Positions 1 through 9,551 of a stretch of 64,000 nucleotides of DNA are shown piece after piece. The translations under genes were made by a program, and so were the position numbers. Numbering within the stretch: position 1 is the stretch's first letter; the number at the start of each line of letters is the position of its first letter. The stretch lies in the NCBI RefSeq assembly GCF_004123295.1, contig NZ_SDMK01000002.1, positions 640,784-704,783 of the forward strand. Direction: 5' to 3'. The notes under the pieces were generated by a model. It did not search any database, was not told the DNA's origin, and saw only the letters and a program-made list of their open reading frames with translations. Source of the stretch: Silvibacterium dinghuense (GTDB lineage Bacteria; Acidobacteriota; Terriglobia; Terriglobales; Acidobacteriaceae).

Positions 1-566
1 TTCGATGTTTTGTTCGGCGAGATGGTCGAGGATGTAGTTCATATCATAACCCTTGTCGGCCAGAACCGCCTTGGGTCGAAGGTCCCCGAGCAAGGTCAGG
101 GCCTGGGTATAGTCGTTTCGTTCGCCGCCGGTCAACAGGAAGCCTAGAGGGCGTCCAAGCCCATCGGCGAGCAGATGGATTTTGGTCGTCAGACCTCCTC
201 GGCTGCGCCCCAAAGCGGTCTCCGAAGCCTTTTTTTTCGCGCCGTGGCGGCTTGCTGGTAGGCGCGCACGATACTGGAGTCCATCATCACGTAGCGGGTG
301 TTGCGATCCTCCAGCAGATCTGCGAAGACCTTGTCCCTGCCCCCCTTGCTCGCCCACCAGGTAAACCGCTTATGAACCGACTTGTACTTACCGTAACGCT
401 CAGGCATATCTGCCCAGGGCATGGCCGAACGCAATACCCAAAGCACACCATGCACAAACTAACGGTTATCTACCGCCGGTCGCCCCACCCTGCCTGCTTG
501 TCCTGGAAGAAGAGGTTCTATCCGGCGCCACTGAACCTCCGTTAACTCATACCGACCAACACCCAT
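1..566 (-). pseudogene. IS5-family transposase, nonsense-mutated and frameshifted, partial
   Basis: Reading from the ATG at 564-566, the protein starts MGVGRYELTEVQWRRIEP, typical of the IS5 orfA N-terminus. It then meets an in-frame TAG at 459-461, where related transposases have CAG (Gln) before FVHGVLW. Translation resumes in the same frame through RSAMPWADMPERYG and the first catalytic Asp (MDSSIVRA). At a run of eight A (minus strand, near 229-236) the reading must shift to a second frame. That frame carries SRGGLTTKIHLLADG and the second Asp region VLADKGYD, and is cut off by the window start. The A-run is the kind of site used for programmed frameshifting in this IS group, so the shift may be normal. 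The TAG is more likely a disabling mutation. The catalytic Glu lies outside the window. Confidence 0.85.
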
Positions 567-620
567 CCACTCACTGAAACAAATCAACTCCCCACAGAAA
601 AGTGAATATGTCGACACAAC
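1..620 (-). mobile_element. Partial IS5-family (IS427-like) insertion sequence, one end
   Basis: The segment encodes a two-phase DDE transposase of the IS5/IS427 type on the minus strand and runs off the left edge of the window, so only the upstream end is visible. The outer boundary is not proven. A TCGACACAAC motif at 611-620 directly abuts the phospholipase C stop codon (621-623) and could be the terminal inverted repeat, but the matching other end is outside the window. The element is inserted immediately downstream of the phospholipase gene, in the same orientation. Confidence 0.8.
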
Positions 621-2744
621 CTAGGCCTCGCGGAAGAGGCCTGGATCGCTCACGCTGGGGCGGCCCGTCTCCACATGTCCGGCATAGCGGCGTAGATATT
701 CCGGGGAGTCCGGACTGGTAACGGAGAGATCGAACCACGAGTGGCTCGCACCCAAATCCCAGCGATCAACCTGCGACGCTCCCGCTGCAACGGTGTATTC
801 CCGCGGCTTCGCATCTGGAGCATAGGCATTGGCAATCTTCACCGTCGCCGACTTCGCCCCTGTATTTGTCACTGTAAGAGTGACATTTCCCGACGACTGG
901 TCATACGCTACCGCGACCTCTACGCCCGGTAACTCTGCTGCATTCCCGCGGAACTCGCTGTGATATCCATGCGGTCCCCATAGCGCCAATCGATACTTCC
1001 CTTCTTCGAGCGGCCAGTAATCCGCCAGCTTGTCACCTGCAGCGATGCTGTAGCGGCGTGGCGGCGTATCGACGGCCAGCCCGTTGAAGGCATAGAACGC
1101 CATCCCCGCCTTGCCGGCGTTCGTGAAGTCCACCCACACCCGCCCGTCTTCCACCCGGCTATGTGCGTAGATCTCATATGGGAGCGCTCGCGAGGGCCGC
1201 GTGCCCGGCTCCTGTGCCGGCATCTCCTGCACTGCCGGCACATGCCAGGGTTTGTGCGCCGAGTTCAGAGGCGCGGGCGCGGTGAATTTCACCGGCTTTC
1301 CATCCGGCGTGCCTGCAAAGTCGAAGGCGGATGTCAGGTCGCCGCAGATCGAACGCCGCCATGCGCTGATATTCGGCTCCTCGATGCCGAAGCGTGCTTC
1401 GAGGAAACGCAGTACGGACGTATGGTCGAAGGTCTCCGAGCAGACCCAGCCGCCACGCGTCCACGGCGAGGCGATGACCATCGGCAACCGCACCCCGAGG
1501 CCAATCGGCTGCAGCCCGCCTGGGTCCGCACCTGGAACCAGGGGGGTCATTTCATGCGGATACTTGTTCAGATCGAGGAACTCATCCTTGAGCGAATCCA
1601 CCAGCTCGGCTGACACCATCCCCGAGGCATTCTGTGCCTGCGTGTGTGGAGGCATCGGCGGCAGCACATGGTCGAAGAGCCCGTCATTCTCGTCGTAGTT
1701 CAGAATGAAGACCGTCTTGCTCCACATCTCCGGGTTCGACGTGAGGGCATCCAGCACCAGGTTGATGTAGTACGCTCCATCGGTCGGCGAAGCTTCGGGA
1801 TGCTCACTGTACTTGTACGGCGCGACGATCCAGTTCACCTGCGCGAGGCGATTGTTCGCGACATCCTCGCGAAACTCGCGCAGTGTACGATCGGTCACGC
1901 CCTTCTGCACCAGCGGACCATGTGGATCGGCGCCTTCTTTTACCTGATAGGCGGCAAAGAACTCGAGCGAGTTATCCGTGTAATTATCCGTCGGCGTGCC
2001 CGGCTCTCCGCTACCGCCCTGATAGAGCTTCCAGCTCACCCCCGCTTTTTCGAGGCGCTCCGGATAAGTCGTCCACGTGTAGCCGTTGGTATGGCTGCGC
2101 TCTTCGATGCCCGGGCCGTTCGGCTTTTTGCCCAGGGCATTGCGCGCATCGATGGTTCCGCTCCACAGATAGATCCGGTTCGGACAGGTGTCCGCGTGAA
2201 TGGAGCAATGGTATGCGTCACACACGGTGAAGGCATCGGCCAGCGCATAGTGAAAGCTCACATCTTCGCGCCGCAAATAGCCCATGGTGATGACGTCCTG
2301 CTTCTGATTCACCCACTGGTTGTGGTGGCCATGATTCCAGGAGAGATGGCCGCTGCTCCAACCATGGTCCGTGCCCGCCTGAAACTCGGTCGTTTGCTTT
2401 GGATTCAGATAGAACGGCAGGACATGCTCGGCCGAGTCGGAAAGTCCGCGAGCGTGGTAGCGATGCGTCTTTGTCTCCGCCGGCGGCTGATACCAGACGG
2501 GCTTGCCGTTCGGCAGCCGCGCGGGACGCGGATCGTTGAAACCACGCACGCCACGCATCGTACCGAAATAGTGATCGAAGGAGCGGTTCTCCTGCATCAG
2601 GATGACAACGTGCTCCACGTCCTGAATCGTGCCCGTAACTCGATGGGGAGGAATAGCCAGTGCGCGGCGAATGCTGAGCGGCATGGCCGATGCGCCAGCC
2701 GCAGCAGCGACGATGCGAAAGAAATCGCGGCGAGTACGTTTCAC
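621..2744 (-). CDS. Tat-exported phospholipase C (phosphocholine-specific type)
   Basis: This 707-residue protein belongs to the bacterial phospholipase C/acid phosphatase superfamily (PlcH/PlcN type), which hydrolyses phospholipids to diacylglycerol and a phosphorylated head group outside the cytoplasm. It begins with a twin-arginine signal (KRTRRDFFR, hydrophobic to about residue 30). The family signature QENRSFDHYFG is at residues 51-61, in a phosphoesterase domain to about 470. Two C-terminal beta domains typical of the family follow (about 505-600 and 610-690). The length matches the usual 690-730. It is monocistronic. Its TAG stop abuts the probable end of an IS element. Head-group specificity cannot be read from sequence. 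Confidence 0.93.
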   Translation of the reverse strand: MKRTRRDFFRIVAAAAGASAMPLSIRRALAIPPHRVTGTIQDVEHVVILMQENRSFDHYFGTMRGVRGFNDPRPARLPNGKPVWYQPPAETKTHRYHARGLSDSAEHVLPFYLNPKQTTEFQAGTDHGWSSGHLSWNHGHHNQWVNQKQDVITMGYLRREDVSFHYALADAFTVCDAYHCSIHADTCPNRIYLWSGTIDARNALGKKPNGPGIEERSHTNGYTWTTYPERLEKAGVSWKLYQGGSGEPGTPTDNYTDNSLEFFAAYQVKEGADPHGPLVQKGVTDRTLREFREDVANNRLAQVNWIVAPYKYSEHPEASPTDGAYYINLVLDALTSNPEMWSKTVFILNYDENDGLFDHVLPPMPPHTQAQNASGMVSAELVDSLKDEFLDLNKYPHEMTPLVPGADPGGLQPIGLGVRLPMVIASPWTRGGWVCSETFDHTSVLRFLEARFGIEEPNISAWRRSICGDLTSAFDFAGTPDGKPVKFTAPAPLNSAHKPWHVPAVQEMPAQEPGTRPSRALPYEIYAHSRVEDGRVWVDFTNAGKAGMAFYAFNGLAVDTPPRRYSIAAGDKLADYWPLEEGKYRLALWGPHGYHSEFRGNAAELPGVEVAVAYDQSSGNVTLTVTNTGAKSATVKIANAYAPDAKPREYTVAAGASQVDRWDLGASHSWFDLSVTSPDSPEYLRRYAGHVETGRPSVSDPGLFREA

Positions 2745-2814
2745 AGAAGAGCTCCGGGCAGAATTTTTTCCAGCATAGTATGCGCTGCGTCAATCCGCGA
2801 TGAATCGCAGTGAC

Positions 2815-4614
2815 TTAGCGATGTGCCGTCGCTTCATCCGCATAAAGATCTACGATCTCTGCCGCATACTTTTCCGCGATCACCCGCCGTTTCAGCTTCA
2901 GACTGGGTGTCAGCTCACCGGAATCGAGCGACCACTCTGTCGGCACCAGCCGAAAGCGCTTGATCGTCTCGTAATTCGACAGGCCCGTGTTCACTTCGTC
3001 CACGATCTCCTGGTATCGCGCCACTACCTGCACATCATTCACCAGCTCACGCCGGGTTGCCGCGGCAATTCCCTGCTCCTTCGCCCAGACTTCGAGCGCT
3101 GCAAAGTTCGGTGAGATCAACGCCGAGGCAAACTTATGCCGATCGCCCACCAGCGCAGCACCGCCCACCAGCAGGTGAGCCTTCATCCTGTTCTCAATCG
3201 GCTGCGGTGCGATCAGCTTGCCGCCCGAAGTCTTGAGCAGTTCCTTCTTCCGGTCGGTGATGTACAGGAAGCCGTCGGCATCCGCATTGCCGATATCCCC
3301 GGTGCGGAACCAGCCTTCCGCATCGAAGTTCTCCGTATCGTGCGGCTCCCGCTTCCAGTAACCGGAAAATACATTCGGCCCCTTCACCAGCAGCTCGCCA
3401 TCTTCAGCAAAACGGTATTCCACCTGCGGCAGCGCCTTGCCTACCGAACCCATCCGATAGGCCGACGGCGTGTTGATCGCCAGTACCGGCGAAGTCTCCG
3501 TCAGTCCATAACCCTCGAGAATCCGTATCCCCACCGATGCGTACCACTTCGCCGTATCCTGCCCCAGCGGAGCTCCGCCGGAGATGAAATACCGTACCTT
3601 GCCGCCGAAGAAGTCTGTCACCTTGCTATAAACCAGCTTCTTCGCCAGCTTCCAGCTCACCGCGCCTGGTATCTCACCGCGTCCGATCTTCTCCATATGA
3701 CCGGTACCTGTCTTCACAGCCCATGCGAAGATGCGCTTCTTCACCGGCGAGAGCCCGGCGCGCCGCTCTACCTCCTGCCGCACCTTTTCATAGACACGCG
3801 GCACCGCCACCATCACCGTAGGCCGCACCTCGGCCAGCGCGGCAGGCAACTGCTCGAAGGCCGAACAGTAAGCCACCGTCGCCTGCTTCGTGTAGATCGC
3901 GTAATCCAGGTGCCGGGCGGTAATATGCGATAGCGGCAGGAACGAGATACAGCTGTCCTCGGTCCAGATATCGAACCCGGCCAGCGACTCGTTGAGGTTC
4001 GACGCGATATTGCCATGCGTCAACACCACGCCCTTCGATTCCCCGGTGGTGCCCGAGGTATAGATCAGCGTTGCGATATCGTTAGGCTGTACATCGTAGG
4101 CCCGGCGATCGAATTCCGCATCGCGCGCCGTTTCCTTGTCCGCGCCCTCCATCAGTGAGGCGAACGGTATCCCGTCCGGCGTGCCCTCGCTGTCCATGAT
4201 CACAATGCGCTCAATCGCCGTTGTACCGCGGATCGCTGCTACTTTTTCGTACTGCGCGCGGCTGGAGACGAAGATCACGCGCGCGCCCGAGTCGGCCAGC
4301 AACACCGCGGTCTGCTCGGCATTCAGCGTGGGGTAGATTGGCACGTCAATGGCGCCGATGGCCAATGCGGCAAAATCCGTGACCGCCCACTCCCAGCGGT
4401 TTTCAGAGAGGATGGCGATCCGGTCGCCCCGGGAAATGCCCCAGTCGCGCAGCACACTGGCCAGTTTGCGCACCCGCTGGTAAAGCTGTCCGCTCGAGAT
4501 GGGTGTCCAGCGCAGATTTCCGCCAGGTCCGGAGACCGGCTCCAGGATTACCCGCTCCCGGTTTCCGGCCGTTACCAGGAAGAAGATGTCGTTCAGGGTC
4601 TTCAGGTTCGTCAC
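2815..4614 (-). CDS. fadD: Long-chain fatty acid-CoA ligase (AMP-forming)
   Basis: This 599-residue ANL-superfamily enzyme activates fatty acids to acyl-CoA through an acyl-adenylate. The P-loop-like motif TSGTTGESKG is at residues 186-195. The family motifs GYGLTETSP and GWFRTGDIG, and the hinge region TDRKKELLKTSGGK, are all present. The long form without a membrane anchor resembles FadD15-type ligases. The start is GTG at 4614; no nearby ATG gives a better N-terminus. It is divergent from purQ, with a 119-bp shared upstream region. Chain-length preference is unknown. A role in lipid uptake with the adjacent phospholipase C is plausible but inferred only from position. Confidence 0.92.
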   Translation of the reverse strand: MTNLKTLNDIFFLVTAGNRERVILEPVSGPGGNLRWTPISSGQLYQRVRKLASVLRDWGISRGDRIAILSENRWEWAVTDFAALAIGAIDVPIYPTLNAEQTAVLLADSGARVIFVSSRAQYEKVAAIRGTTAIERIVIMDSEGTPDGIPFASLMEGADKETARDAEFDRRAYDVQPNDIATLIYTSGTTGESKGVVLTHGNIASNLNESLAGFDIWTEDSCISFLPLSHITARHLDYAIYTKQATVAYCSAFEQLPAALAEVRPTVMVAVPRVYEKVRQEVERRAGLSPVKKRIFAWAVKTGTGHMEKIGRGEIPGAVSWKLAKKLVYSKVTDFFGGKVRYFISGGAPLGQDTAKWYASVGIRILEGYGLTETSPVLAINTPSAYRMGSVGKALPQVEYRFAEDGELLVKGPNVFSGYWKREPHDTENFDAEGWFRTGDIGNADADGFLYITDRKKELLKTSGGKLIAPQPIENRMKAHLLVGGAALVGDRHKFASALISPNFAALEVWAKEQGIAAATRRELVNDVQVVARYQEIVDEVNTGLSNYETIKRFRLVPTEWSLDSGELTPSLKLKRRVIAEKYAAEIVDLYADEATAHR

Positions 4615-4733
4615 AATCGCATCACTCTAGCCGAGCCGCATAACCCCACACAAGCCACCGGTACCATGCCTCTGCATCCTCTCTATAAAATAGCCGCCCC
4701 ATTCGGGATGCGGCCCTGCTAGCCTAGAAGTGT

Positions 4734-5432
4734 ATGAAAATCGGTGTTCTTGTCTTCCCCGGCTCCAACTGTGATCATGACACGTACCACGTCGTCGCCG
4801 AGCTTGCGCAGCAGCCGGTTACCTTCCTCTGGCACGATTCCTCGAGCCTCGAGAACTGCGACGCTATCCTCGTGCCCGGCGGCTTTGCCTATGGCGACTA
4901 TCTGCGCACCGGCGCTATCGCCCGCTTTTCGCCCGTCATGCAGTCGGTGAAGAAGTTCGCATCCGACGGGGGCCTGGTCCTCGGCATCTGCAACGGATTC
5001 CAGATCCTCTGCGAATCCGGCCTGCTCCCCGGCGCGCTGATGCGCAATGCCGGACTCAAGTACATCTGCAAACAGGTTTACCTGCGCACCGAAACCACCG
5101 ATACCCCATTCACGCACCAGCTGAACAAGGGCGAGGTAATGAAGATTCCCATCGGTCACATGGAGGGCAACTACTTCTGTGACGAGTCCACGCTGGCCCA
5201 GCTTCGCGCTCAGGACCGAATCGCTTTCCGCTATGCCACTCCCGAAGGCGAGATCACACGCGAAGCCAACCCCAACGGCTCACTCGACAACATTGCCGGC
5301 ATTCTCAGCGAGGGCCGTAATGTTCTCGGCATGATGCCCCACCCCGACCGCTCGAGCGAAGCCCTGCTCGGCTCGGCTGACGGCTTCAAGATCTTCCAAT
5401 CACTGGTCGCCTCGCTCGCCGGCGTCCGATAG
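4734..5432 (+). CDS. purQ: Phosphoribosylformylglycinamidine synthase subunit PurQ (glutaminase)
   Basis: This 232-residue class I glutamine amidotransferase is the small subunit of FGAM synthase and supplies ammonia to PurL in step four of purine synthesis. The nucleophilic Cys is C86 in GICNGFQ. The His-Glu part of the triad lies in the C-terminal [22 protein letters not shown] at the N-terminus is typical. The length matches the PurS/PurQ/PurL three-subunit system. purS and purL are not adjacent, so the genes are dispersed here. A CpsB-like gene follows 61 bp downstream. Confidence 0.97.
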   Translation: MKIGVLVFPGSNCDHDTYHVVAELAQQPVTFLWHDSSSLENCDAILVPGGFAYGDYLRTGAIARFSPVMQSVKKFASDGGLVLGICNGFQILCESGLLPGALMRNAGLKYICKQVYLRTETTDTPFTHQLNKGEVMKIPIGHMEGNYFCDESTLAQLRAQDRIAFRYATPEGEITREANPNGSLDNIAGILSEGRNVLGMMPHPDRSSEALLGSADGFKIFQSLVASLAGVR

Positions 5433-5493
5433 AGCCTAACCGGAATTCACCCACCGGAACCACCTCAACCGGCTTCAGCGCAGTGATGCAACC

Positions 5494-6294
5494 ATGATTG
5501 ATATCCATCACCATCTGCTCTACGGTCTCGATGACGGCTCGCCCGACATCGAGACTTCGCTTGCCATGGCCGAAGCCGCAGCCGCCGATGGCATCACCCA
5601 TATCGTCTGCACGCCGCACGCCAGCTCCAACTTCGCCTACCAGCCGGAGCTCAACCAGGAGCGCCTGGCAGCACTGCGCGAGCGCCTCGGCGATCGCATC
5701 ACGCTTGGCATCGGCTGCGACTTTCACCTCTCCTACGACAACATCGAAGACGCGCTCAAGAACCGGACGAAGTACACCATCAACCAGAAAAAGTACCTCC
5801 TGGTTGAGTTCAACGACTTCATGATCCCGCAGAACATTACCGATGTGTTCTACGAGCTCAGCATTGCCGGACAGCAGCCGATTATCACCCACCCTGAGCG
5901 GAATGCCGTCATCAAGCGCAATCCTGAACGCATGAAGGATTGGATTCGCGAAGGCGCACTGGTGCAGATCACCTCTTCCTCGCTCACCGGCCGCTTCGGC
6001 AAAACCGCGCAGGCACTCTCCTTCCAGTTTCTCGAGAAGAACTGGGTCCACTTTCTCGCCACCGATGCGCATAACCTGGACTCGCGGCCGCCGAAGCTCA
6101 GTGAAGGCTATGAGGTGCTTGAAAAACGCTTCGGCAAGGAGACTGCGGAACGCCTCTGCGTCACCAATCCCCGCGCAGTCTTTTACGGAGAGGATTTTCC
6201 CCGCCAGCCGCAGGCTCTGGATATTGCCGACGAACATAGCGGACAGCCCTTGCCCAAGAAGGGCTTCTTCGGACGCCTGTTTTCGCGCGACTGA
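5494..6294 (+). CDS. PHP-family tyrosine-protein phosphatase (CpsB/YwqE type)
   Basis: This 266-residue metal-dependent phosphatase of the PHP superfamily resembles CpsB, CapC and YwqE, which dephosphorylate the bacterial tyrosine kinase that controls polysaccharide chain length. Metal-binding motifs are visible: DIHHHLLYGLDDG at residues 3-15, CTPHAS near 47, THPERN near 130 and TDAHN near 190. The family is usually about 255 residues; the extra C-terminal tail (LPKKGFFGRLFSRD) is basic. The exopolysaccharide cluster it might serve lies more than 40 kb away in this window. The gene is followed by a bidirectional terminator. Confidence 0.92.
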   Translation: MIDIHHHLLYGLDDGSPDIETSLAMAEAAAADGITHIVCTPHASSNFAYQPELNQERLAALRERLGDRITLGIGCDFHLSYDNIEDALKNRTKYTINQKKYLLVEFNDFMIPQNITDVFYELSIAGQQPIITHPERNAVIKRNPERMKDWIREGALVQITSSSLTGRFGKTAQALSFQFLEKNWVHFLATDAHNLDSRPPKLSEGYEVLEKRFGKETAERLCVTNPRAVFYGEDFPRQPQALDIADEHSGQPLPKKGFFGRLFSRD

Positions 6295-6312
6295 CTCCCA
6301 GCCGCGCGAAAA
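6280..6312. terminator. Bidirectional intrinsic terminator between convergent genes
   Basis: Perfect 10-bp arms TTTTCGCGCG (6280-6289) and CGCGCGAAAA (6303-6312) enclose a 13-nt loop. The left arm overlaps the last codons of the CpsB-like gene, and the right arm lies just beyond the SDR stop codon. The A/T outer ends give U-rich tails in both directions. Confidence 0.7.
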
Positions 6313-6318
6313 CCGTTC

Positions 6319-7044
6319 CTATAAGCCCAGTCCGCCGTCTACGCCCAGCAATTGTCCGGTGATGAAGTGCGGCCCGGAGGCAAAGAAAACCACCGCCGCC
6401 GCTACTTCCTGCGGAGAGCCGTTGCGCTGCATCGGCGTCTTCTTCGCAAAATGCTCGTATTCGGCCGAAACCTCTCCGTTTACGATCATTCCTGGCGCCA
6501 CGCAGTTTACGCTGATCTCGGGCGCAAAGGCCTTCGACATGGTCTGAGTCAGCATGTGCAGCGCAGCCTTCGATGTGCAGTAGTGCGCATGCGTCGGCCA
6601 GGGATGAATCCCGCCCAGCGAGCCGATGTTGATGATCCGCCCGTGCGCAGCCTTCAGATAGGGATAGGCCGCCTGCGCTGCCAGGAACGGGCCGCGGGTG
6701 TTGGTCTCGAACATGGCATCCCACTGCTCCACACTGATGCTTTCAAGGGCCGCGGTCTCGAAGCGGCCGGCGTTGTTCACCAGCACGTCCAGACCACCGA
6801 GGAACTCCGCTGCATCCTTCACTGCCTGCCGGATGCTCTCCGGGTTCCGCAGATCGGCATGCACAGCCTGCGCCCGGACGCCCATCTCGCGCAATTCTTC
6901 CACCGTTCGGGCCGCCGCGTCCGACGACTCCCGGTATGTAATCACCACATCCGCGCCTTCCGCGGCCAAAGCCAGCGCAATGCTGCGTCCAATTCTCTTC
7001 GCGGCGCCGGTCACCAGCGCCTTCTTTCCTGTCAGGGATGGCAT
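6319..7044 (-). CDS. SDR-family oxidoreductase (pteridine reductase-like or 3-oxoacyl reductase-like)
   Basis: This 241-residue classical short-chain dehydrogenase starts MPSLTGKKALVTGAAKRIG. The TGxxxRIG cofactor motif is the variant found in pteridine reductase-like SDRs rather than the usual TGxxxGIG. NNAG, the catalytic Ser (NIGSLGGIH), the YCTSK Tyr/Lys pair and a C-terminal LLGVDGGLGL follow. The ATG at 7044 fits the family N-terminus better than the longer upstream reading. The gene is divergent from the histidine kinase. NADPH preference is likely; the substrate is unknown. Confidence 0.9.
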   Translation of the reverse strand: MPSLTGKKALVTGAAKRIGRSIALALAAEGADVVITYRESSDAAARTVEELREMGVRAQAVHADLRNPESIRQAVKDAAEFLGGLDVLVNNAGRFETAALESISVEQWDAMFETNTRGPFLAAQAAYPYLKAAHGRIINIGSLGGIHPWPTHAHYCTSKAALHMLTQTMSKAFAPEISVNCVAPGMIVNGEVSAEYEHFAKKTPMQRNGSPQEVAAAVVFFASGPHFITGQLLGVDGGLGL

Positions 7045-7153
7045 ACACTCAATTTTAAAGTGTGAGGATTCAGTTTGCTCCTGCCGGGCAGCGTGTCGGC
7101 CCCATTCCACATCCAAGCTGAAGTTCTTCAGATATCGGAGCGAAAGTACGTCG

Positions 7154-9106
7154 GTGTCCGTCCCTTACGACCGTCCTGATCAAAAACTCAGGTCACTTTT
7201 TTTTGTTTCCCCGGCAATTCGCACGAGCAAACCGCTTCTCACCGGCGCCCTGCTTCTCGTGCTTGCCATCATCTGCCTCAACTCCTGGCTGGCGCTGCGC
7301 TCCATCGAGGTACTGAACCGGAGCGAGTACTGGGTAGCTCATACCTGGCAGGTTATCCAGCAACTGGAGCACGTCATCAGCTCCGCCAAGGATGGCGAAA
7401 GCGGGGCCCGGGGCTTTCTGCTTACCGGCGATGACAGCTATCTTGCCCCCTACACTCGCGCGCGCCAGGTGCTCCCAGGCGAAATCGACGAGGTACAAAA
7501 GCTCACCTCCGACAATCCGGATGAGCAGAAGCGTGTCATCGAGCTGCGGGAGGTGGTCAACAGCCGCCTGCAGCTTCTTGAACAGGGCATCGAAGGCAAG
7601 CGCGGCGGTGATGCTACCCCGCTGCAGCTGATGGTCGTAAGCGGCACCGGCGAAGCCGAGATGGACCGCACACGCGAGATCGTAAGCAGCATGCAGGCTG
7701 AGGAACAGGGGCTGCTCGCACAGCGGACCTCGCACTCGGCCTCGGCACGGCGGCGCGCCATCTGGAGCGTGCTCTTTGCCAGCACCTTCGATGTCGTGAT
7801 GATCGGTCTTGCCTTCTGGATGTTCAACCGGGAGCGAGGCTTCCGTCAGCGTGCGGATTTTGTCGCCTCACGCCTGGAAAAGCTCCAATCCATCAGCGAC
7901 ACGGGCCTCAATCGTCTCGACAGCGCCGAGCTTACCATCGCGCTTACTGGACGCCTGCGCTCCGTACTGCATGCCGACAGCGTTGTGTTCTGTAACTGGA
8001 ACGACGATGAAATCGAGGTTGTACATGGGGACGGCATTCCTGTGCGCCCCGGTCGCAAGATCACCCTTGACCCTTCCGGACCACTCTATCTCGCCGGCGT
8101 GGAGAAACGGCTCATCCGCGCACAGGGAGAGGAATCGAAGGCCATTCCATTCCCCGCTCTCAGCTCGCAAATGGCCGTGGTCCTGGTGATGCCGGTGATC
8201 GTTGCCAACGAGGTACGCGCGCTTCTGCTGGCAGGCACGCATCAAGCCCGATCCTTCGCCGTGCAGGATGAGCAGCTGCTTACGCTCGCCGCCGACCGCA
8301 TCGGTCTCGCGCTCGACCGCGCCCGCGCCTACGAGGCGGAGCACGCCGCACGCCAACGGGCAGAGGCCGCAGCCGCCGAGGTGACAGCCCTGAACGCAGA
8401 GCTCGAAGATCGCGTCCGCATCCGCACGGCCGAGCTGGAGGCGACCAACCGTGAGCTGGAAGCCTTCAGCTACTCCGTTTCTCACGACCTTCGTGCTCCG
8501 CTTCGCTCGGTCGACGGCTTCAGCCTCGCTCTTGAAGAAGATTTCATGGAGTCGCTCAACGAAGAGGGCCGCGACTTCATCCGCCGCATCCGCGCCGGCG
8601 TGCAGCGCATGGGCCAGCTGATCGACTCCCTGCTGCAGCTCTCCCGAATCACGCGCGCAGAGATCGCCTACGAGTCCTTCAACCTGAGCGAGCTGGCCGA
8701 AGAGGTCGCCAACGAGCTTCGCGCACAGAATCCGGACCGCAACCTTGCCTTTCATATCCAGCCGGATATGCAGGTTCAGGCCGACCCGCGGCTGCTTCGC
8801 GTAGCGCTGGAAAACCTGCTCGGCAATGCCGTGAAATTCACGGCCAAAAAGCCGGCAGCCGTCATCGATGTGGGTTATATCCCGGAATCCGGCGAATATT
8901 ACGTCCGCGACAACGGCGCCGGCTTCGATATGCAGTACGCGAACAAGCTCTTCGTCGCCTTCCAGCGGCTGCACGGAGACAAGGATTTCAAGGGATCGGG
9001 CATCGGACTCGCCACCGTCGCCCGGGTCATCCGCCGCCATCACGGCACCATGCGGGCGGAGGCCAAACTGAATGAGGGCGCAACCTTCACCTTTACTTTA
9101 AGATAA
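7154..9106 (+). CDS. Membrane sensor histidine kinase with CHASE3 domain
   Basis: This kinase has about 650 residues from the GTG at 7154, the first plausible start before the first membrane segment. The order is TM1 (about 27-46), an extracytoplasmic CHASE3-like helical region (about 50-190, with GESGARGFLLTGDD), TM2 (about 205-227), a GAF-like region (about 245-385), a coiled coil, HisKA with phospho-acceptor His near 444 (YSVSHDLRAPLRS), and HATPase_c (N box ENLLGNAVKFT, G1 DNGAGF, G2 GSGIGLATV). The HisKA type resembles phytochrome-class kinases. A receiver gene starts 7 bp downstream. The signal is unknown. The start is uncertain because the GGAG at 7137-7140 is somewhat distant. Confidence 0.9.
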   Translation: MSVPYDRPDQKLRSLFFVSPAIRTSKPLLTGALLLVLAIICLNSWLALRSIEVLNRSEYWVAHTWQVIQQLEHVISSAKDGESGARGFLLTGDDSYLAPYTRARQVLPGEIDEVQKLTSDNPDEQKRVIELREVVNSRLQLLEQGIEGKRGGDATPLQLMVVSGTGEAEMDRTREIVSSMQAEEQGLLAQRTSHSASARRRAIWSVLFASTFDVVMIGLAFWMFNRERGFRQRADFVASRLEKLQSISDTGLNRLDSAELTIALTGRLRSVLHADSVVFCNWNDDEIEVVHGDGIPVRPGRKITLDPSGPLYLAGVEKRLIRAQGEESKAIPFPALSSQMAVVLVMPVIVANEVRALLLAGTHQARSFAVQDEQLLTLAADRIGLALDRARAYEAEHAARQRAEAAAAEVTALNAELEDRVRIRTAELEATNRELEAFSYSVSHDLRAPLRSVDGFSLALEEDFMESLNEEGRDFIRRIRAGVQRMGQLIDSLLQLSRITRAEIAYESFNLSELAEEVANELRAQNPDRNLAFHIQPDMQVQADPRLLRVALENLLGNAVKFTAKKPAAVIDVGYIPESGEYYVRDNGAGFDMQYANKLFVAFQRLHGDKDFKGSGIGLATVARVIRRHHGTMRAEAKLNEGATFTFTLR

Positions 9107-9113
9107 AGAAGCT

Positions 9114-9551
9114 ATGTCTGAGCCCAGAGTCATTCTTCTCGTAGAAGACGATCCGGATCACGAAGTCCTGACCATTCGCGCCCTGCGCAAGTCTAATATC
9201 GCGAATGAAATTCGCGTCGCCCGCGACGGCGAGGAAGCGCTCCGCCTGCTCTTTGGCTCGGACCCGGACTCGCTGCAGGCTGCCCCCCAGGTCATCCTCC
9301 TCGACCTCAAGCTGCCCAAGATCGACGGGCTCGAGGTGCTTCGCCGTATCCGCGAAAGCGACAAGACCTGCATGCTGCCGGTCGTCATCCTCACCTCTTC
9401 GGATGAAGAGAGCGACATTGTCCGCAGCTATCGCCTCGGTGTGAACAGCTACATCCGCAAACCCGTCAATTTCAGCGAGTTCGCGGACGCAACCCGGCAG
9501 TTAGGTATGTACTGGCTGGTACTGAACGAATGCCCACCCCTGGCGAACTGA
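9114..9551 (+). CDS. Single-domain response regulator (Rcp1-like)
   Basis: This 145-residue stand-alone receiver has acidic residues E11, D12 and D13, phospho-acceptor D64 in VILLDLKLPK, the Thr/Ser switch in VILTSSDEES, and the conserved Lys in IRKPVNF. There is no output domain. Its sequence style resembles the Rcp1 regulators that partner phytochrome-type kinases. It starts 7 bp after the CHASE3 kinase, and its 3' end overlaps the start of the next hybrid kinase by 22 bp. It probably shuttles phosphate between the two kinases or acts by protein contact. Confidence 0.94.
   Translation: MSEPRVILLVEDDPDHEVLTIRALRKSNIANEIRVARDGEEALRLLFGSDPDSLQAAPQVILLDLKLPKIDGLEVLRRIRESDKTCMLPVVILTSSDEESDIVRSYRLGVNSYIRKPVNFSEFADATRQLGMYWLVLNECPPLAN

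Noticed and set aside
1644..2813. Long plus-strand reading frame (389 codons) opposite the phospholipase gene
   Set aside because: Shadow frame of a GC-rich gene; no family similarity and the minus-strand protein is clearly real.
5494..6294. Polymerase/histidinol-phosphatase (HisK) identity for the PHP protein
   Set aside because: The DIHHHLLYGLDDG N-terminus and length fit the CpsB/YwqE branch better, and no histidine genes are near.
7868..9043. 391-codon minus-strand frame inside the CHASE3 histidine kinase
   Set aside because: Antisense shadow; composition biased and no recognizable domain.
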